Shown: piece after piece, positions 5,289 to 11,043 of the stretch
Layout: each line of letters begins with the position of its first letter
Position numbering within the stretch: the first letter of the stretch is position 1
Origin: Humisphaera sp.
Lineage (GTDB): Bacteria > Planctomycetota > Phycisphaerae > Tepidisphaerales > Tepidisphaeraceae
Direction of reading: 5' to 3'
DNA: 11,043 bases
Assembly: GCA_025351525.1 (NCBI GenBank)
Contig: JANXVV010000330.1
Coordinates: forward strand, 1 to 11,043
The notes under the pieces: model-generated
Told to the model about the DNA's origin: nothing
Seen by the model: the letters and a program-made list of their open reading frames with translations, nothing else
Databases searched by the model: none
Translations under genes and position numbers: made by a program

Positions 5289-6707
5289 ATGAGGCATTTT
5301 GACCTTGCCGTCATCGGCACCGGGCCTGCCGGTCAGAAGGCGGCGATCCAAGGCGCGAAGCTCGGTAAGAGCGTCGTGTTGATCGAGAAGAACAACACGC
5401 TGGGCGGTGCCGCCATCAACACCGGCACCGTGCCTTCCAAGGCATTGCGCGAAGCGGTTCTGCATCTGACCGGGGCGAGCAAGCGCGGGCTCTTTGGCGA
5501 GAGCTCGCGCATGAAACAGAAGATCACCATCGCGGATCTGATCTATGTCAGCCAGCAGGTGATTCACCATGAATTGGCGTTGATTCGCGATCAACTGGAT
5601 CGCAACGGCGTGGAATTGATCTGGGGAGCCGCCCGCTTCGATGATGAGAATGTGATCTACGTCGATCGGACGGATGATTTCGAGGCATTCAGCGCCCATT
5701 ATTTTGTGATCGCCACCGGCACCCGCCCGGCGATGCCGGCCAGCGTGCCGTTCGATTCGCAGACGGTGTTCACCAGCGATGGCCTGCTCAAACTGGAGAC
5801 GCTTCCCAAGACGATGATCGTGGTGGGCGGCGGGGTGATCGGTTGCGAATATGCCTGCATGTTGGCGACGCTCGGTGTGAAAGTCACGCTGGTGGAGGGA
5901 CGCGGCGAGGTGTTCGGCTTTCTCGATCATGAAATTGCCGAGGCGTTTCAATATCAAATGCGGCGGATGGGCATCACGCTGCGGTTGGGTGAAAAAGTGG
6001 CGAAGATCGAGCACTTACCGCCCGACCCGGCCCAAGGGAACGGATACAGCACGCCGCTCGTTCAAGCCACCCTTGAATCGGGCAAACACCTGCGGGCGCA
6101 AACGCTGCTTTACGCCGTCGGACGGCAGGGAACCTGCAACGCTTTGAATCTCGATAAAGCCGGCTTGCAAGCAGATGACCGCGAGAGGTTGAAGGTCAAC
6201 GAGCACTACCAAACCTCGGTAGAGCATATCTATGCCGCCGGCGATGTGATCGGTTTCCCCGCGCTCGCCAGCACCGCGATGGAGCAGGGCCGGTTGGCCG
6301 TCTGTCATGCGTTCGGTGTGCCGACGCGGTCGATCCCCGAACTGTTTCCCATCGGCGTGTATGCCATTCCGGAAATCAGCATGGTCGGTAAAACCGAAGA
6401 GCAATTGACCGCCGCCGGCATCCCCTATGAAGCCGGGGTGGCGCAGTATAAGGAACTGGCCCGCGGGCAGTTGCTCGGCGATGACACCGGCATGCTCAAG
6501 CTGCTGATCCACCAGGAAAACCACCAGATTCTGGGCGTCCACGTCATCGGAACCGGAGCCACGGAATTGATTCACATCGGGCAGGCGGTCATGGCGCTCG
6601 GTGGGAGCGTGGATTATTTCATCAACAGCGTTTTCAATTTCCCGACGCTGGCCGAGGCTTATAAGGTGGCGGCGCATAATGGGCTGAACAAATTGCGGCA
6701 TGTGTGA
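5289..6707 (+). CDS. sthA: Soluble pyridine nucleotide transhydrogenase (Si-specific), copy 2
   Basis: A second transhydrogenase-type flavoprotein, 472 residues, cytoplasmic, predicted to exchange hydride between NADPH and NAD+. The FAD motif GTGPAG is at 10-15 with acidic E33, the second fold has GGGVIG at 180-185, and the C-terminal dimerisation domain has NFPTLAE at 450-456. The order of motifs matches copy 1 along the full length, with strong similarity in the last 120 residues (for example ATELIHIGQAVMA in both). A clear difference is the redox segment: GGAAINTGTVPSK (39-51) has Ala at 42 where copy 1 has C44, and Thr at 47, so no redox cysteine remains. The His of the lipoamide dehydrogenase pair is Phe here. 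A short insertion near residues 242-252 also sets it apart. Downstream come a half repeat and the heme protein gene. Other pyridine nucleotide-disulfide oxidoreductase functions cannot be excluded. Confidence 0.88.
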   Translation: MRHFDLAVIGTGPAGQKAAIQGAKLGKSVVLIEKNNTLGGAAINTGTVPSKALREAVLHLTGASKRGLFGESSRMKQKITIADLIYVSQQVIHHELALIRDQLDRNGVELIWGAARFDDENVIYVDRTDDFEAFSAHYFVIATGTRPAMPASVPFDSQTVFTSDGLLKLETLPKTMIVVGGGVIGCEYACMLATLGVKVTLVEGRGEVFGFLDHEIAEAFQYQMRRMGITLRLGEKVAKIEHLPPDPAQGNGYSTPLVQATLESGKHLRAQTLLYAVGRQGTCNALNLDKAGLQADDRERLKVNEHYQTSVEHIYAAGDVIGFPALASTAMEQGRLAVCHAFGVPTRSIPELFPIGVYAIPEISMVGKTEEQLTAAGIPYEAGVAQYKELARGQLLGDDTGMLKLLIHQENHQILGVHVIGTGATELIHIGQAVMALGGSVDYFINSVFNFPTLAEAYKVAAHNGLNKLRHV

Positions 6708-6729
6708 GAGTCGAATCGCAAAATACGGT

Positions 6730-6746
6730 CGGCACAGCCGCTAAAA
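6730..6746. repeat. Half copy of the GGCTGTGCCG palindromic repeat
   Basis: CGGCACAGCCGCTAAAA matches the outer half of the right arm of the repeats at 9070-9144 and 10116-10189 with one difference each. The A-run continues to 6751. No left arm is found within the preceding bases, so this is a single arm or a decayed copy. It lies between the transhydrogenase stop and the next gene. Confidence 0.6.
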
Positions 6747-6777
6747 AAAAAGGCGGCGTGTCGAATGAAATCTTCCC

Positions 6778-7404
6778 ATGAGCCAGTCATTTGCCTATGC
6801 CTATTTTCTCGGTGAAGCCGAATGGAATTCTCCCGACTCATCCCTGCGCGTGAACGCTTACGAGGTGACGAAGGTTGTTCCAATCATTGGCAATGTGCCT
6901 CTGTCCGTGCCCTCAAAAATATGCCGCGTGGAATCTTTCCGACGGCTCACCGCGATCGATGCACTTCCTCCGCATCTATTCAGCGGCGTCACGCAGCACC
7001 TGCAATACACCGGCAAGCCGCAGCGAAACGAATTGCTCGCGCGCGGAATCGAGGAGCAGTTGCCCTCGCCGCGGACAATCACGGTCATCATCCCGATTCG
7101 CAAGTCGCAAGGCTGGTGGGATCTGGCACAGGACGAGCGCATCGCTTTCTATCAGAAGTCGGCCGACGGGGAAGGTCATACGGCGATCGGGCTGCCTTAC
7201 GTTTCGCACATTTTTCGGCGGCTGTACCACTGTCGCTATCTCGAATCCGCCGGAGCTTTCGACTTCATCACGTATTTTGAGTTCCAAGCCGAGCACACTG
7301 AAGAATTCCTGCATCTGCTACAATCGCTCCGCGACGTGAATGAGAATCCGGAGTGGGCGTATGTGGATGCGGAAGCGGAGATCTGGGCGCGTAAGATTAT
7401 TTAG
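6778..7404 (+). CDS. cld: Chlorite dismutase-like heme protein
   Basis: This 208-residue protein fits the short (clade 2) branch of the chlorite dismutase family, heme b enzymes that split chlorite into chloride and O2. Recognisable family segments are VTQHLQYT (71-78), IPIRKSQGWWDLAQDER (105-121), the heme segment from H134 to Y150, FDFITYFEF (161-169) and PEWAYVDAEAEI (191-202). H134 is the expected proximal heme ligand, and R147, exactly 13 residues later, matches the distal Arg of genuine chlorite dismutases (H170/R183 spacing in the Dechloromonas enzyme). Coproheme decarboxylases of the same superfamily (HemQ/ChdC) lack this Arg, so that role is less likely. No signal peptide is seen, so it is probably cytoplasmic. 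No clear ribosome site precedes the ATG. The carotenoid desaturase follows 9 bases later. No chlorate or perchlorate reductase gene is nearby. Confidence 0.82.
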   Translation: MSQSFAYAYFLGEAEWNSPDSSLRVNAYEVTKVVPIIGNVPLSVPSKICRVESFRRLTAIDALPPHLFSGVTQHLQYTGKPQRNELLARGIEEQLPSPRTITVIIPIRKSQGWWDLAQDERIAFYQKSADGEGHTAIGLPYVSHIFRRLYHCRYLESAGAFDFITYFEFQAEHTEEFLHLLQSLRDVNENPEWAYVDAEAEIWARKII

Positions 7405-7413
7405 CCGTTTCGC

Positions 7414-9021
7414 TTGCGAAGCGCGTCTGGCGGGCTGAATGCCGGTTCGGACAATGCAGGAGAAAATATCGTAAAGCATATCCTCGTCATCGGCGGCGGC
7501 ATCGGTGGGCTTTCTGCCGCGATCCGGCTTGGGGCGGATGGGTTCCGCGTCACACTTGTGGAGAAAAATTCCCGCGTCGGGGGAAAGCTGAACCTGTGGG
7601 AAGCCGTGCATCCCGGTCGGCCACTCGATCGGCCTTTTCGGTTTGATACGGGCCCCAGCCTGCTCACCATGCCGTTTGTATTTGAAGAACTTTTTGCCGC
7701 CGCCGGGGAGACGTTGGCCGATCATCTCACCTTGCAAAGGCTTGACCCGATCGCCCGCTATCGCTGGCCGGACGGCACCACGTTTGAAGCCCGCAGCGGA
7801 AGCGATGCGCTATTGAAGGAGATTGCAAAGATTGCGCCCGGCGATGTCGAAGGGTGGAAGCGTCTGGCCGCGCGGGGGAAGAGGATCTGGGAACTGTCGG
7901 CGGAGCTTTTTCTCTATCATTCCCCCGAGCAGATATTCGGCAAAGGGTTGTCGCCGGCGGGGGCGCTCAGTGCGATCGCGGTGCCGATCCGGATCGGCAT
8001 GTTCGCCAACTTCGCCCGCACCGTGCATCGCCATCTGCATCATCCGAAATTGCGGGAAGTGCTCTATCAATATGCCACCTACAGCGGGGCCAGCCCGTTC
8101 AAAGCGCCGGCAACCCTGGCGGTGATCCCGCACGCGGAATTCGGGTTCGGCGGCTGGTATGTGCAAGGTGGACTGTATCGAATCGCGGAGGAGTTGGAGA
8201 AACTCGCGCGGCGAAAAGGTGTGGAGATTCAAACCGGTTGTGCGGTGCGCGAGATTCTGGTTGAACGGGATGATCGAGGCGGGAAGATTGCTAAAGCGCG
8301 GACCGCCGGAGTAACGCTGGAAGACGGCGAAGTGATTCGCGCGGACGCGGTGGTAGCCAACAGCGATGTGGTTTACACCTACCGCAAGCTGATCGATTCC
8401 AAGCATCGGAAGCGATACGACGATCGCACGCTCGACAAGCTTGAGGCGGGCGGCAGTGGAATGATGTTGATGCTCGGGATCGAGGGCGAATATCCGCAGC
8501 TTGCGCATCACAACAAGTTCATGCCGCGCGATTATCGCAGTGATTTGCGGGCGATGTTCGAGACGCGCACCGTGCCGGACGACCCGTGCATTTATGTGTG
8601 CGCCAGCACGCGGACGGATCCGACGCAGGCACCGGCGTGTTGCGAAAATCTGTTCGTGCTAGCCAGCGCCCCGCCGTTGGATGGGTCGATCGACTGGAAG
8701 ATTGAAGGGCCGCGCTATCGCGATCAACTGGTTCGTGCCTTGGAACATCGCTGGGGATTGACGGGCCTTGCGAAGCGGATCGTCGTCGAGCGATCCTTCA
8801 CGCCGTTGGATTTGCAGAATTCGTACAATGCGAACGCCGGCAGCATCTATGGCATTGGTAGCAATAGCCGTCGAACCGCATTCTTACGGCCTCCTAATCG
8901 CGACAAGGAAATTCGCGGCCTGTATTTTTGCGGCGGGGCCACGCATCCGGGAGGCGGGCTGCCGTTGGTGGCGCTGTCGGGGAAGATCGTCAGTGAGTTG
9001 GTGCGGGAGGATTTGGGTTGA
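7414..9021 (+). CDS. Carotenoid desaturase/phytoene dehydrogenase-related FAD oxidoreductase (CrtI/CrtN/CrtD family)
   Basis: This FAD-dependent enzyme should introduce double bonds into, or oxidise, a carotenoid at the membrane. Counting from the TTG at 7414 (535 residues), the FAD fold is GGGIGGLSAA (27-36) with E50 and RVGGKLN (54-60), then GPSLLTMP (80-87), an aromatic segment YATYSGASPFKAP in the middle, and the C-terminal FAD motif LYFCGGATHPGGGLPL (503-518). The GG-x-THPGGG-LPL form resembles CrtD/CrtN-type enzymes more than classical CrtI; the exact substrate cannot be read. The true start is unclear: TTG 7414 has no ribosome site, whereas AGGAG at 7458-7462 points to a start at about 7468-7471, where the in-frame codons are ATC and GTA. 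Starting at GTA would give 516 residues beginning KHILVIGGG after the first residue, which is the usual N terminus. It lies 9 bases after the heme protein gene, so co-transcription is likely. No phytoene synthase is in the window. Confidence 0.88.
   Translation: MRSASGGLNAGSDNAGENIVKHILVIGGGIGGLSAAIRLGADGFRVTLVEKNSRVGGKLNLWEAVHPGRPLDRPFRFDTGPSLLTMPFVFEELFAAAGETLADHLTLQRLDPIARYRWPDGTTFEARSGSDALLKEIAKIAPGDVEGWKRLAARGKRIWELSAELFLYHSPEQIFGKGLSPAGALSAIAVPIRIGMFANFARTVHRHLHHPKLREVLYQYATYSGASPFKAPATLAVIPHAEFGFGGWYVQGGLYRIAEELEKLARRKGVEIQTGCAVREILVERDDRGGKIAKARTAGVTLEDGEVIRADAVVANSDVVYTYRKLIDSKHRKRYDDRTLDKLEAGGSGMMLMLGIEGEYPQLAHHNKFMPRDYRSDLRAMFETRTVPDDPCIYVCASTRTDPTQAPACCENLFVLASAPPLDGSIDWKIEGPRYRDQLVRALEHRWGLTGLAKRIVVERSFTPLDLQNSYNANAGSIYGIGSNSRRTAFLRPPNRDKEIRGLYFCGGATHPGGGLPLVALSGKIVSELVREDLG
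7458..7462 (+). promoter_or_regulatory. Strong ribosome binding site without a normal start codon after it
   Basis: AGGAG is the best Shine-Dalgarno match in this part. The in-frame codons at proper distance are ATC (7468, spacer 5) and GTA (7471, spacer 8), not ATG, GTG or TTG. In another frame, ATG codons at 7439 and 7454 open a tiny frame that ends at TAA 7472-7474, overlapping the GTA. Confidence 0.5.
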
Positions 9022-9069
9022 GCTTCTAAAACGACACGGATGGCGGTTATCTAAAGACTTCGTACATTT

Positions 9070-9144
9070 TTTTAGCGGCTGTGCCGAAGGCACGTGTTTT
9101 GTTTTGAACTCGAAAAGCGCGTGCCTTCGGCACAGCCGATAAAA
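9070..9144. repeat. 75-base palindromic repeat (GGCTGTGCCG family), full copy
   Basis: CGGCTGTGCCGAAGGCACG (9076-9094) pairs perfectly with its complement at 9120-9138, 19 bp. Five further A-T pairs flank it after one mismatch, and six more pairs (two wobble) extend into the loop. Each arm also folds alone (GTGCC-GAA-GGCAC), so two small hairpins are an alternative to one long stem. T-runs precede and A-runs follow the stem, the reverse of an intrinsic terminator. A related copy is at 10116-10189 and a half copy at 6730-6746. Confidence 0.85.
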
Positions 9145-9201
9145 CTGGAATCATGGAAATTTCGCAATTGTAAAACCGAGAGATCGGACTAAGCTCCGGT
9201 C

Positions 9202-9337
9202 CCTTACCCCTTGGTACTCCAGCGGGGAGGGTTAGGGTGAGGGGTTTTTCTTCTTCTTGAGGGTTGTAGCGACCCGGCGGAAGAAAAATGCAAGACCCCT
9301 CACCCCAACCCTCCCCCCGGAGTACCGGGGGGAGGGG
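9202..9337. repeat. 136-base imperfect palindrome with CCCTCACCC/GGTACTCC arms
   Basis: The core arms 9224-9245 and 9295-9316 are 22 bases long with a single G-T wobble pair. An outer 8-bp stem is GGTACTCC (9213-9220) with GGAGTACC (9319-9326), and G/C runs outside it pair in part. The loop is about 49 bases. Elements with CCCTCACCC and GGAGTACC segments are known as dispersed intergenic repeats in many bacteria (general knowledge). Its right arm is open in the frame of the next gene and would create a false 39-residue extension. Confidence 0.8.
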
Positions 9338-9358
9338 ATCGGAAAGCTTTGTTTGATC

Positions 9359-9363
9359 AGGAG
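9359..9363 (+). promoter_or_regulatory. Ribosome binding site deciding the start at 9374
   Basis: AGGAG lies 10 bases before the ATG at 9374. The upstream alternative at 9257 lies within the palindromic repeat and has no such site. Starting at 9374 gives MISFCTPVKGR, a normal beta-strand start for a GT-A fold. Confidence 0.7.
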
Positions 9364-9373
9364 TCTTTGCGCC

Positions 9374-10093
9374 ATGATCAGTTTTTGCACACCCGTAAAA
9401 GGGCGGCTGGCTTATTTGAAGCAGACGTACGTCGACAATCTTCGAGCTGTTCAAACTTCCGGTATTCCGGCTGAATTTGTCCTGCTCGACTACGATTGCC
9501 CGGACGGTGTCGCGGAATGGGCGACATCCGCGCTGGCGGAATTTGCAGGGATCGTGTCGCTCTACAAACTGACCGGTTCGCGTCCCTTTTATGCGATTCC
9601 GGTGGCGGACAATTGTGCGATGAAGTTGGCGAAGGGGGCGATCGTTTCCAATCTGATGGCCGATATCCGGGTGACGCCGGCTTATTTCAGCGAAGTTTAT
9701 AAACTGGCGTTGAAAGATCCCAACTGCCTCGTGCGGGCCCGCCGGGAGGCGAAAACCGGAACGACCGGTTTGATGACGATTTGGAAAGACCGCTTCCTGG
9801 CGGCGGGGGGATACGATGAGCAGATGCAGGGGTGGGGTTATCAGGATGTCGATCTTCGCCATCGATGTGAGGCTCTGAAAATGAATCTGGTGTACTGGAG
9901 TGAAACGGAAGCCGAGGCGCTTCCGCACGGGGATGAGTTTCGGACGCAGTATTCCAGCGTTCCGGAGGCGGTGAAAGAGAGCAACGCCAAAAATATCGAG
10001 CGAAGCAAGAAGAATGTTCGGCAGAAAAAACTGGTGGCGAACGTCGGCAGCGAATGGGGGGTTGCCGAGGTACGGAAAATTCCGCTGGCGTAA
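9374..10093 (+). CDS. Glycosyltransferase, GT-A fold (galactosyltransferase-like family)
   Basis: This 239-residue cytoplasmic protein probably moves a sugar from a nucleotide-sugar onto an unknown acceptor. It begins with a GT-A strand (MISFCTPVKGRLAYLKQ), has FVLLDYDCPDGVAEW (35-49), then NCAMKLAKGAIVSNLMADI (80-98), where D97 is in the place of the metal-binding DxD, and GLMTIWKDRFLAAGGYDEQMQGWGYQDVDL (132-161). The GWGYQDVD stretch (153-160) matches the GWGxEDxD acceptor-site motif of the galactosyltransferase C-terminal domain family, and H185 follows. No membrane segment is seen. The Lys/Asn-rich end (201-222) is probably surface-exposed. It converges on the methyltransferase across a palindromic repeat. 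Both could belong to surface glycan synthesis, but this is inference and the acceptor is unknown. Confidence 0.8.
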   Translation: MISFCTPVKGRLAYLKQTYVDNLRAVQTSGIPAEFVLLDYDCPDGVAEWATSALAEFAGIVSLYKLTGSRPFYAIPVADNCAMKLAKGAIVSNLMADIRVTPAYFSEVYKLALKDPNCLVRARREAKTGTTGLMTIWKDRFLAAGGYDEQMQGWGYQDVDLRHRCEALKMNLVYWSETEAEALPHGDEFRTQYSSVPEAVKESNAKNIERSKKNVRQKKLVANVGSEWGVAEVRKIPLA

Positions 10094-10115
10094 GAGCGGC
10101 AATTGCAGGCTTTTG

Positions 10116-10189
10116 TTTAGCGGCTGTGCGGGAGGCACGCGTTTTCAGCGTCGAAAGTAGCAACGCGTGCCTTCGGCACAGACGCTAAA
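10116..10189. repeat. 74-base palindromic repeat (GGCTGTGCCG family), second full copy
   Basis: The arms 10116-10143 and 10162-10189 are 28 bases each with three mismatches, around an 18-base loop. The right arm shares AACGCGTGCCTTCGGCACAG with the element type at 9070-9144, while the left arm has GGGAG where the other copies have CGAAG. It fills the gap between two convergent genes and ends 4 bases before the methyltransferase stop codon. T-runs precede and A-runs follow the stem. Confidence 0.82.
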
Positions 10190-10193
10190 AAAC

Positions 10194-10916
10194 TTAAACG
10201 GTTTTAACGCATTCATAAATCATCCTGCGTGAGAATCGGTCTGTTGCCGGTCCGCCATAGCGCCGTTTGATCCAGGCGTAACGGAGACGGTTGCGGAGCT
10301 TCCGCAGTCTTCCACCGCTCACGCCGCGATACGCATCGAGCGCCAAGCCCTCCCGCTCGGCGAGTTCGGCAATGCCCGAGGGGACCAACAGCGTCACGTG
10401 ATCGACGCTTTCATCAAACACGTTGTGGAACGAATGTCGCACGTTGGTATCGGAGTAAGGGTTCGGCGTGGTGAGCACCAACCGCCCGCCGGGCGCCAGC
10501 ATTTTTGCGGCGGCTTTGAACAGGCCCGCCGGCGCACCCAGATGCTCGATCACTTCGCCGCAGACGATGACGTCAAAGGTTTCGTCGAGTGGTTCGGCGG
10601 TGATGTCGCGCAGCATTACGTTGAACCCGCGTGCCTTCAATTCAGCGATGGCCTCGGGCAGGATATCGACGCCGAGGCAGGAGCCGGCGCTTTTGACGAT
10701 GGCCCCGTGCATCCATCCGCCTTCCGCATGGAGATCGACGACATGCCCGACGACACCCACATCCAGAACGCGCTTGCCCGCGACGATTTCGGTGAGATAT
10801 TTCATGCGGCTTTCGACCGGTGCGCGCCACGCGGTTTGGATCGTCTTTCGCCGCAGGACGCGCGAGAGATCCGAATTCGGGTCGTCGGTCAGCTCATTCC
10901 ATCTCTGCACAGCCAT
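10194..10916 (-). CDS. Class I SAM-dependent methyltransferase (UbiG/type 11 like)
   Basis: This 240-residue soluble protein should transfer a methyl group from S-adenosylmethionine. SAM-binding motif I is VLDVGVVGHV (50-59), with V55 and V56 at positions where many family members have small or polar residues. The acidic strand end is GVD (82-84), motif II is FDVIVCGEVIEHL (114-126) and motif III is GGRLVLTTPNP (143-153). The GEVIEHL segment is typical of the UbiG/Methyltransf_11 and 23 groups, whose substrates vary widely. The C-terminal 45 residues are strongly basic. The start is supported by AGAAGGA (complement of 10922-10928) 5 bases before the ATG. It converges with the glycosyltransferase. 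Substrate not predictable; a sugar, lipid or small molecule is possible. Confidence 0.85.
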   Translation of the reverse strand: MAVQRWNELTDDPNSDLSRVLRRKTIQTAWRAPVESRMKYLTEIVAGKRVLDVGVVGHVVDLHAEGGWMHGAIVKSAGSCLGVDILPEAIAELKARGFNVMLRDITAEPLDETFDVIVCGEVIEHLGAPAGLFKAAAKMLAPGGRLVLTTPNPYSDTNVRHSFHNVFDESVDHVTLLVPSGIAELAEREGLALDAYRGVSGGRLRKLRNRLRYAWIKRRYGGPATDRFSRRMIYECVKTV

Positions 10917-10967
10917 GTCGGTCCTTCTTCAGAAAATAGTTCGATCGGTTAGAGCGGTTTTCTGCTC

Positions 10968-10976
10968 AGTGTATCA
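10968..10976 (-). promoter_or_regulatory. Weak extended -10 candidate for the methyltransferase
   Basis: On the minus strand TGATACACT has the TGn extension and a TACACT box (four of six matches to TATAAT). It lies about 50 bases before the methyltransferase ATG. No good -35 was seen; the hairpin repeat at 10990-11017 sits where it should be. Confidence 0.2.
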
Positions 10977-10989
10977 CGAAGTCGGGTGC

Positions 10990-11017
10990 CACAGGTCGCG
11001 GTACTCCGAGATCTGTG
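10990..11017. repeat. 28-base hairpin repeat (CACAGGTC/GATCTGTG arms)
   Basis: CACAGGTC (10990-10997) pairs with GATCTGTG (11010-11017) with one G-T wobble, and CGG/CCG pair inside around a TACT loop. The core GGTACTCCG resembles the outer stem of the repeat at 9202-9337. The window ends with CACAGG, which may begin a further copy. Confidence 0.6.
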
Positions 11018-11043
11018 CTCTCGGGAAGCCCGAAAAACACAGG

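Larger units (their letters stand above)
9022..9373. other. 352-base intergenic region filled by two palindromic repeats
   Basis: There is no gene here. The 75-base palindrome at 9070-9144 and the 136-base imperfect palindrome at 9202-9337 take up more than half of it. The remaining 9145-9201 is unremarkable. A ribosome site for the glycosyltransferase is at the right end (9359-9363). A promoter for that gene was not recognised. Confidence 0.6.

Noticed and set aside
6778..7404. Coproheme decarboxylase (HemQ/ChdC) for the heme protein
   Set aside because: The distal Arg typical of chlorite dismutases is present (R147) and the protein is of the short clade; HemQ proteins lack this Arg.
9257..9373. 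Earlier start for the glycosyltransferase (39 extra residues)
   Set aside because: The extension is encoded by one arm of the palindromic repeat; 9374 has AGGAG upstream and a normal GT-A start.
9070..10189. GGCTGTGCCG palindromes as ordinary rho-independent terminators
   Set aside because: The T-run lies before the stem and the A-run after it on both strands, the reverse of an intrinsic terminator. A bidirectional stop by structure alone is still possible.
1..11043. CRISPR array or mobile element
   Set aside because: The repeats are few, palindromic, of different families and not regularly spaced; no cas or transposase gene is present.

Overview
The window most likely comes from a member of the Planctomycetota, possibly the Phycisphaerae (inferred, not proven). 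The main reasons are a PEP-CTERM-anchored protein carrying an FGE/SUMF1-like domain, a TACAAT box placed so close to an ATG that the gene would be leaderless, moderately high GC, and many short palindromic repeats packed into the gaps between genes. I see no rRNA, tRNA, CRISPR array, transposase or phage gene.

Layout, left to right. A minus-strand soluble pyridine nucleotide transhydrogenase (sthA copy 1, 203-1636) ends just before a degenerate hairpin repeat. A repeat-filled divergent gap follows. Next, on the plus strand, come a membrane-bound diguanylate cyclase (1850-2848) and a small single-pass membrane protein of unknown function (2883-3554). After a 300-base gap there is a secreted PEP-CTERM/SUMF1-like protein (3855-4961) whose last residues read into a dispersed repeat. 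A 327-base gap with a large palindrome leads to a second, diverged transhydrogenase (sthA copy 2, 5289-6707). Then follow a chlorite-dismutase-like heme protein (6778-7404) and, 9 bases later, a carotenoid desaturase of the CrtI/CrtN/CrtD family (7414-9021). A 352-base gap made almost wholly of two palindromic repeats precedes a glycosyltransferase (9374-10093), which converges on a minus-strand SAM-dependent methyltransferase (10194-10916). The right edge carries another hairpin repeat.

How the genes may work together. The block 5289-9021 reads as a redox group: a transhydrogenase that would balance NADPH and NADH, a heme enzyme that keeps both the proximal His and the distal Arg of true chlorite dismutases, and a FAD-dependent carotenoid desaturase. 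Whether they are one transcript is uncertain, because a half-copy of a repeat lies between the first two; the last two are almost certainly co-transcribed. The glycosyltransferase and methyltransferase could serve surface polysaccharide or glycolipid synthesis. The most distinctive features are the heme protein/carotenoid desaturase pair with its odd translation start, two transhydrogenase paralogues that differ at the redox-cysteine position, and several distinct families of palindromic repeats, one of them present as two full copies and one half copy within 3.5 kb.
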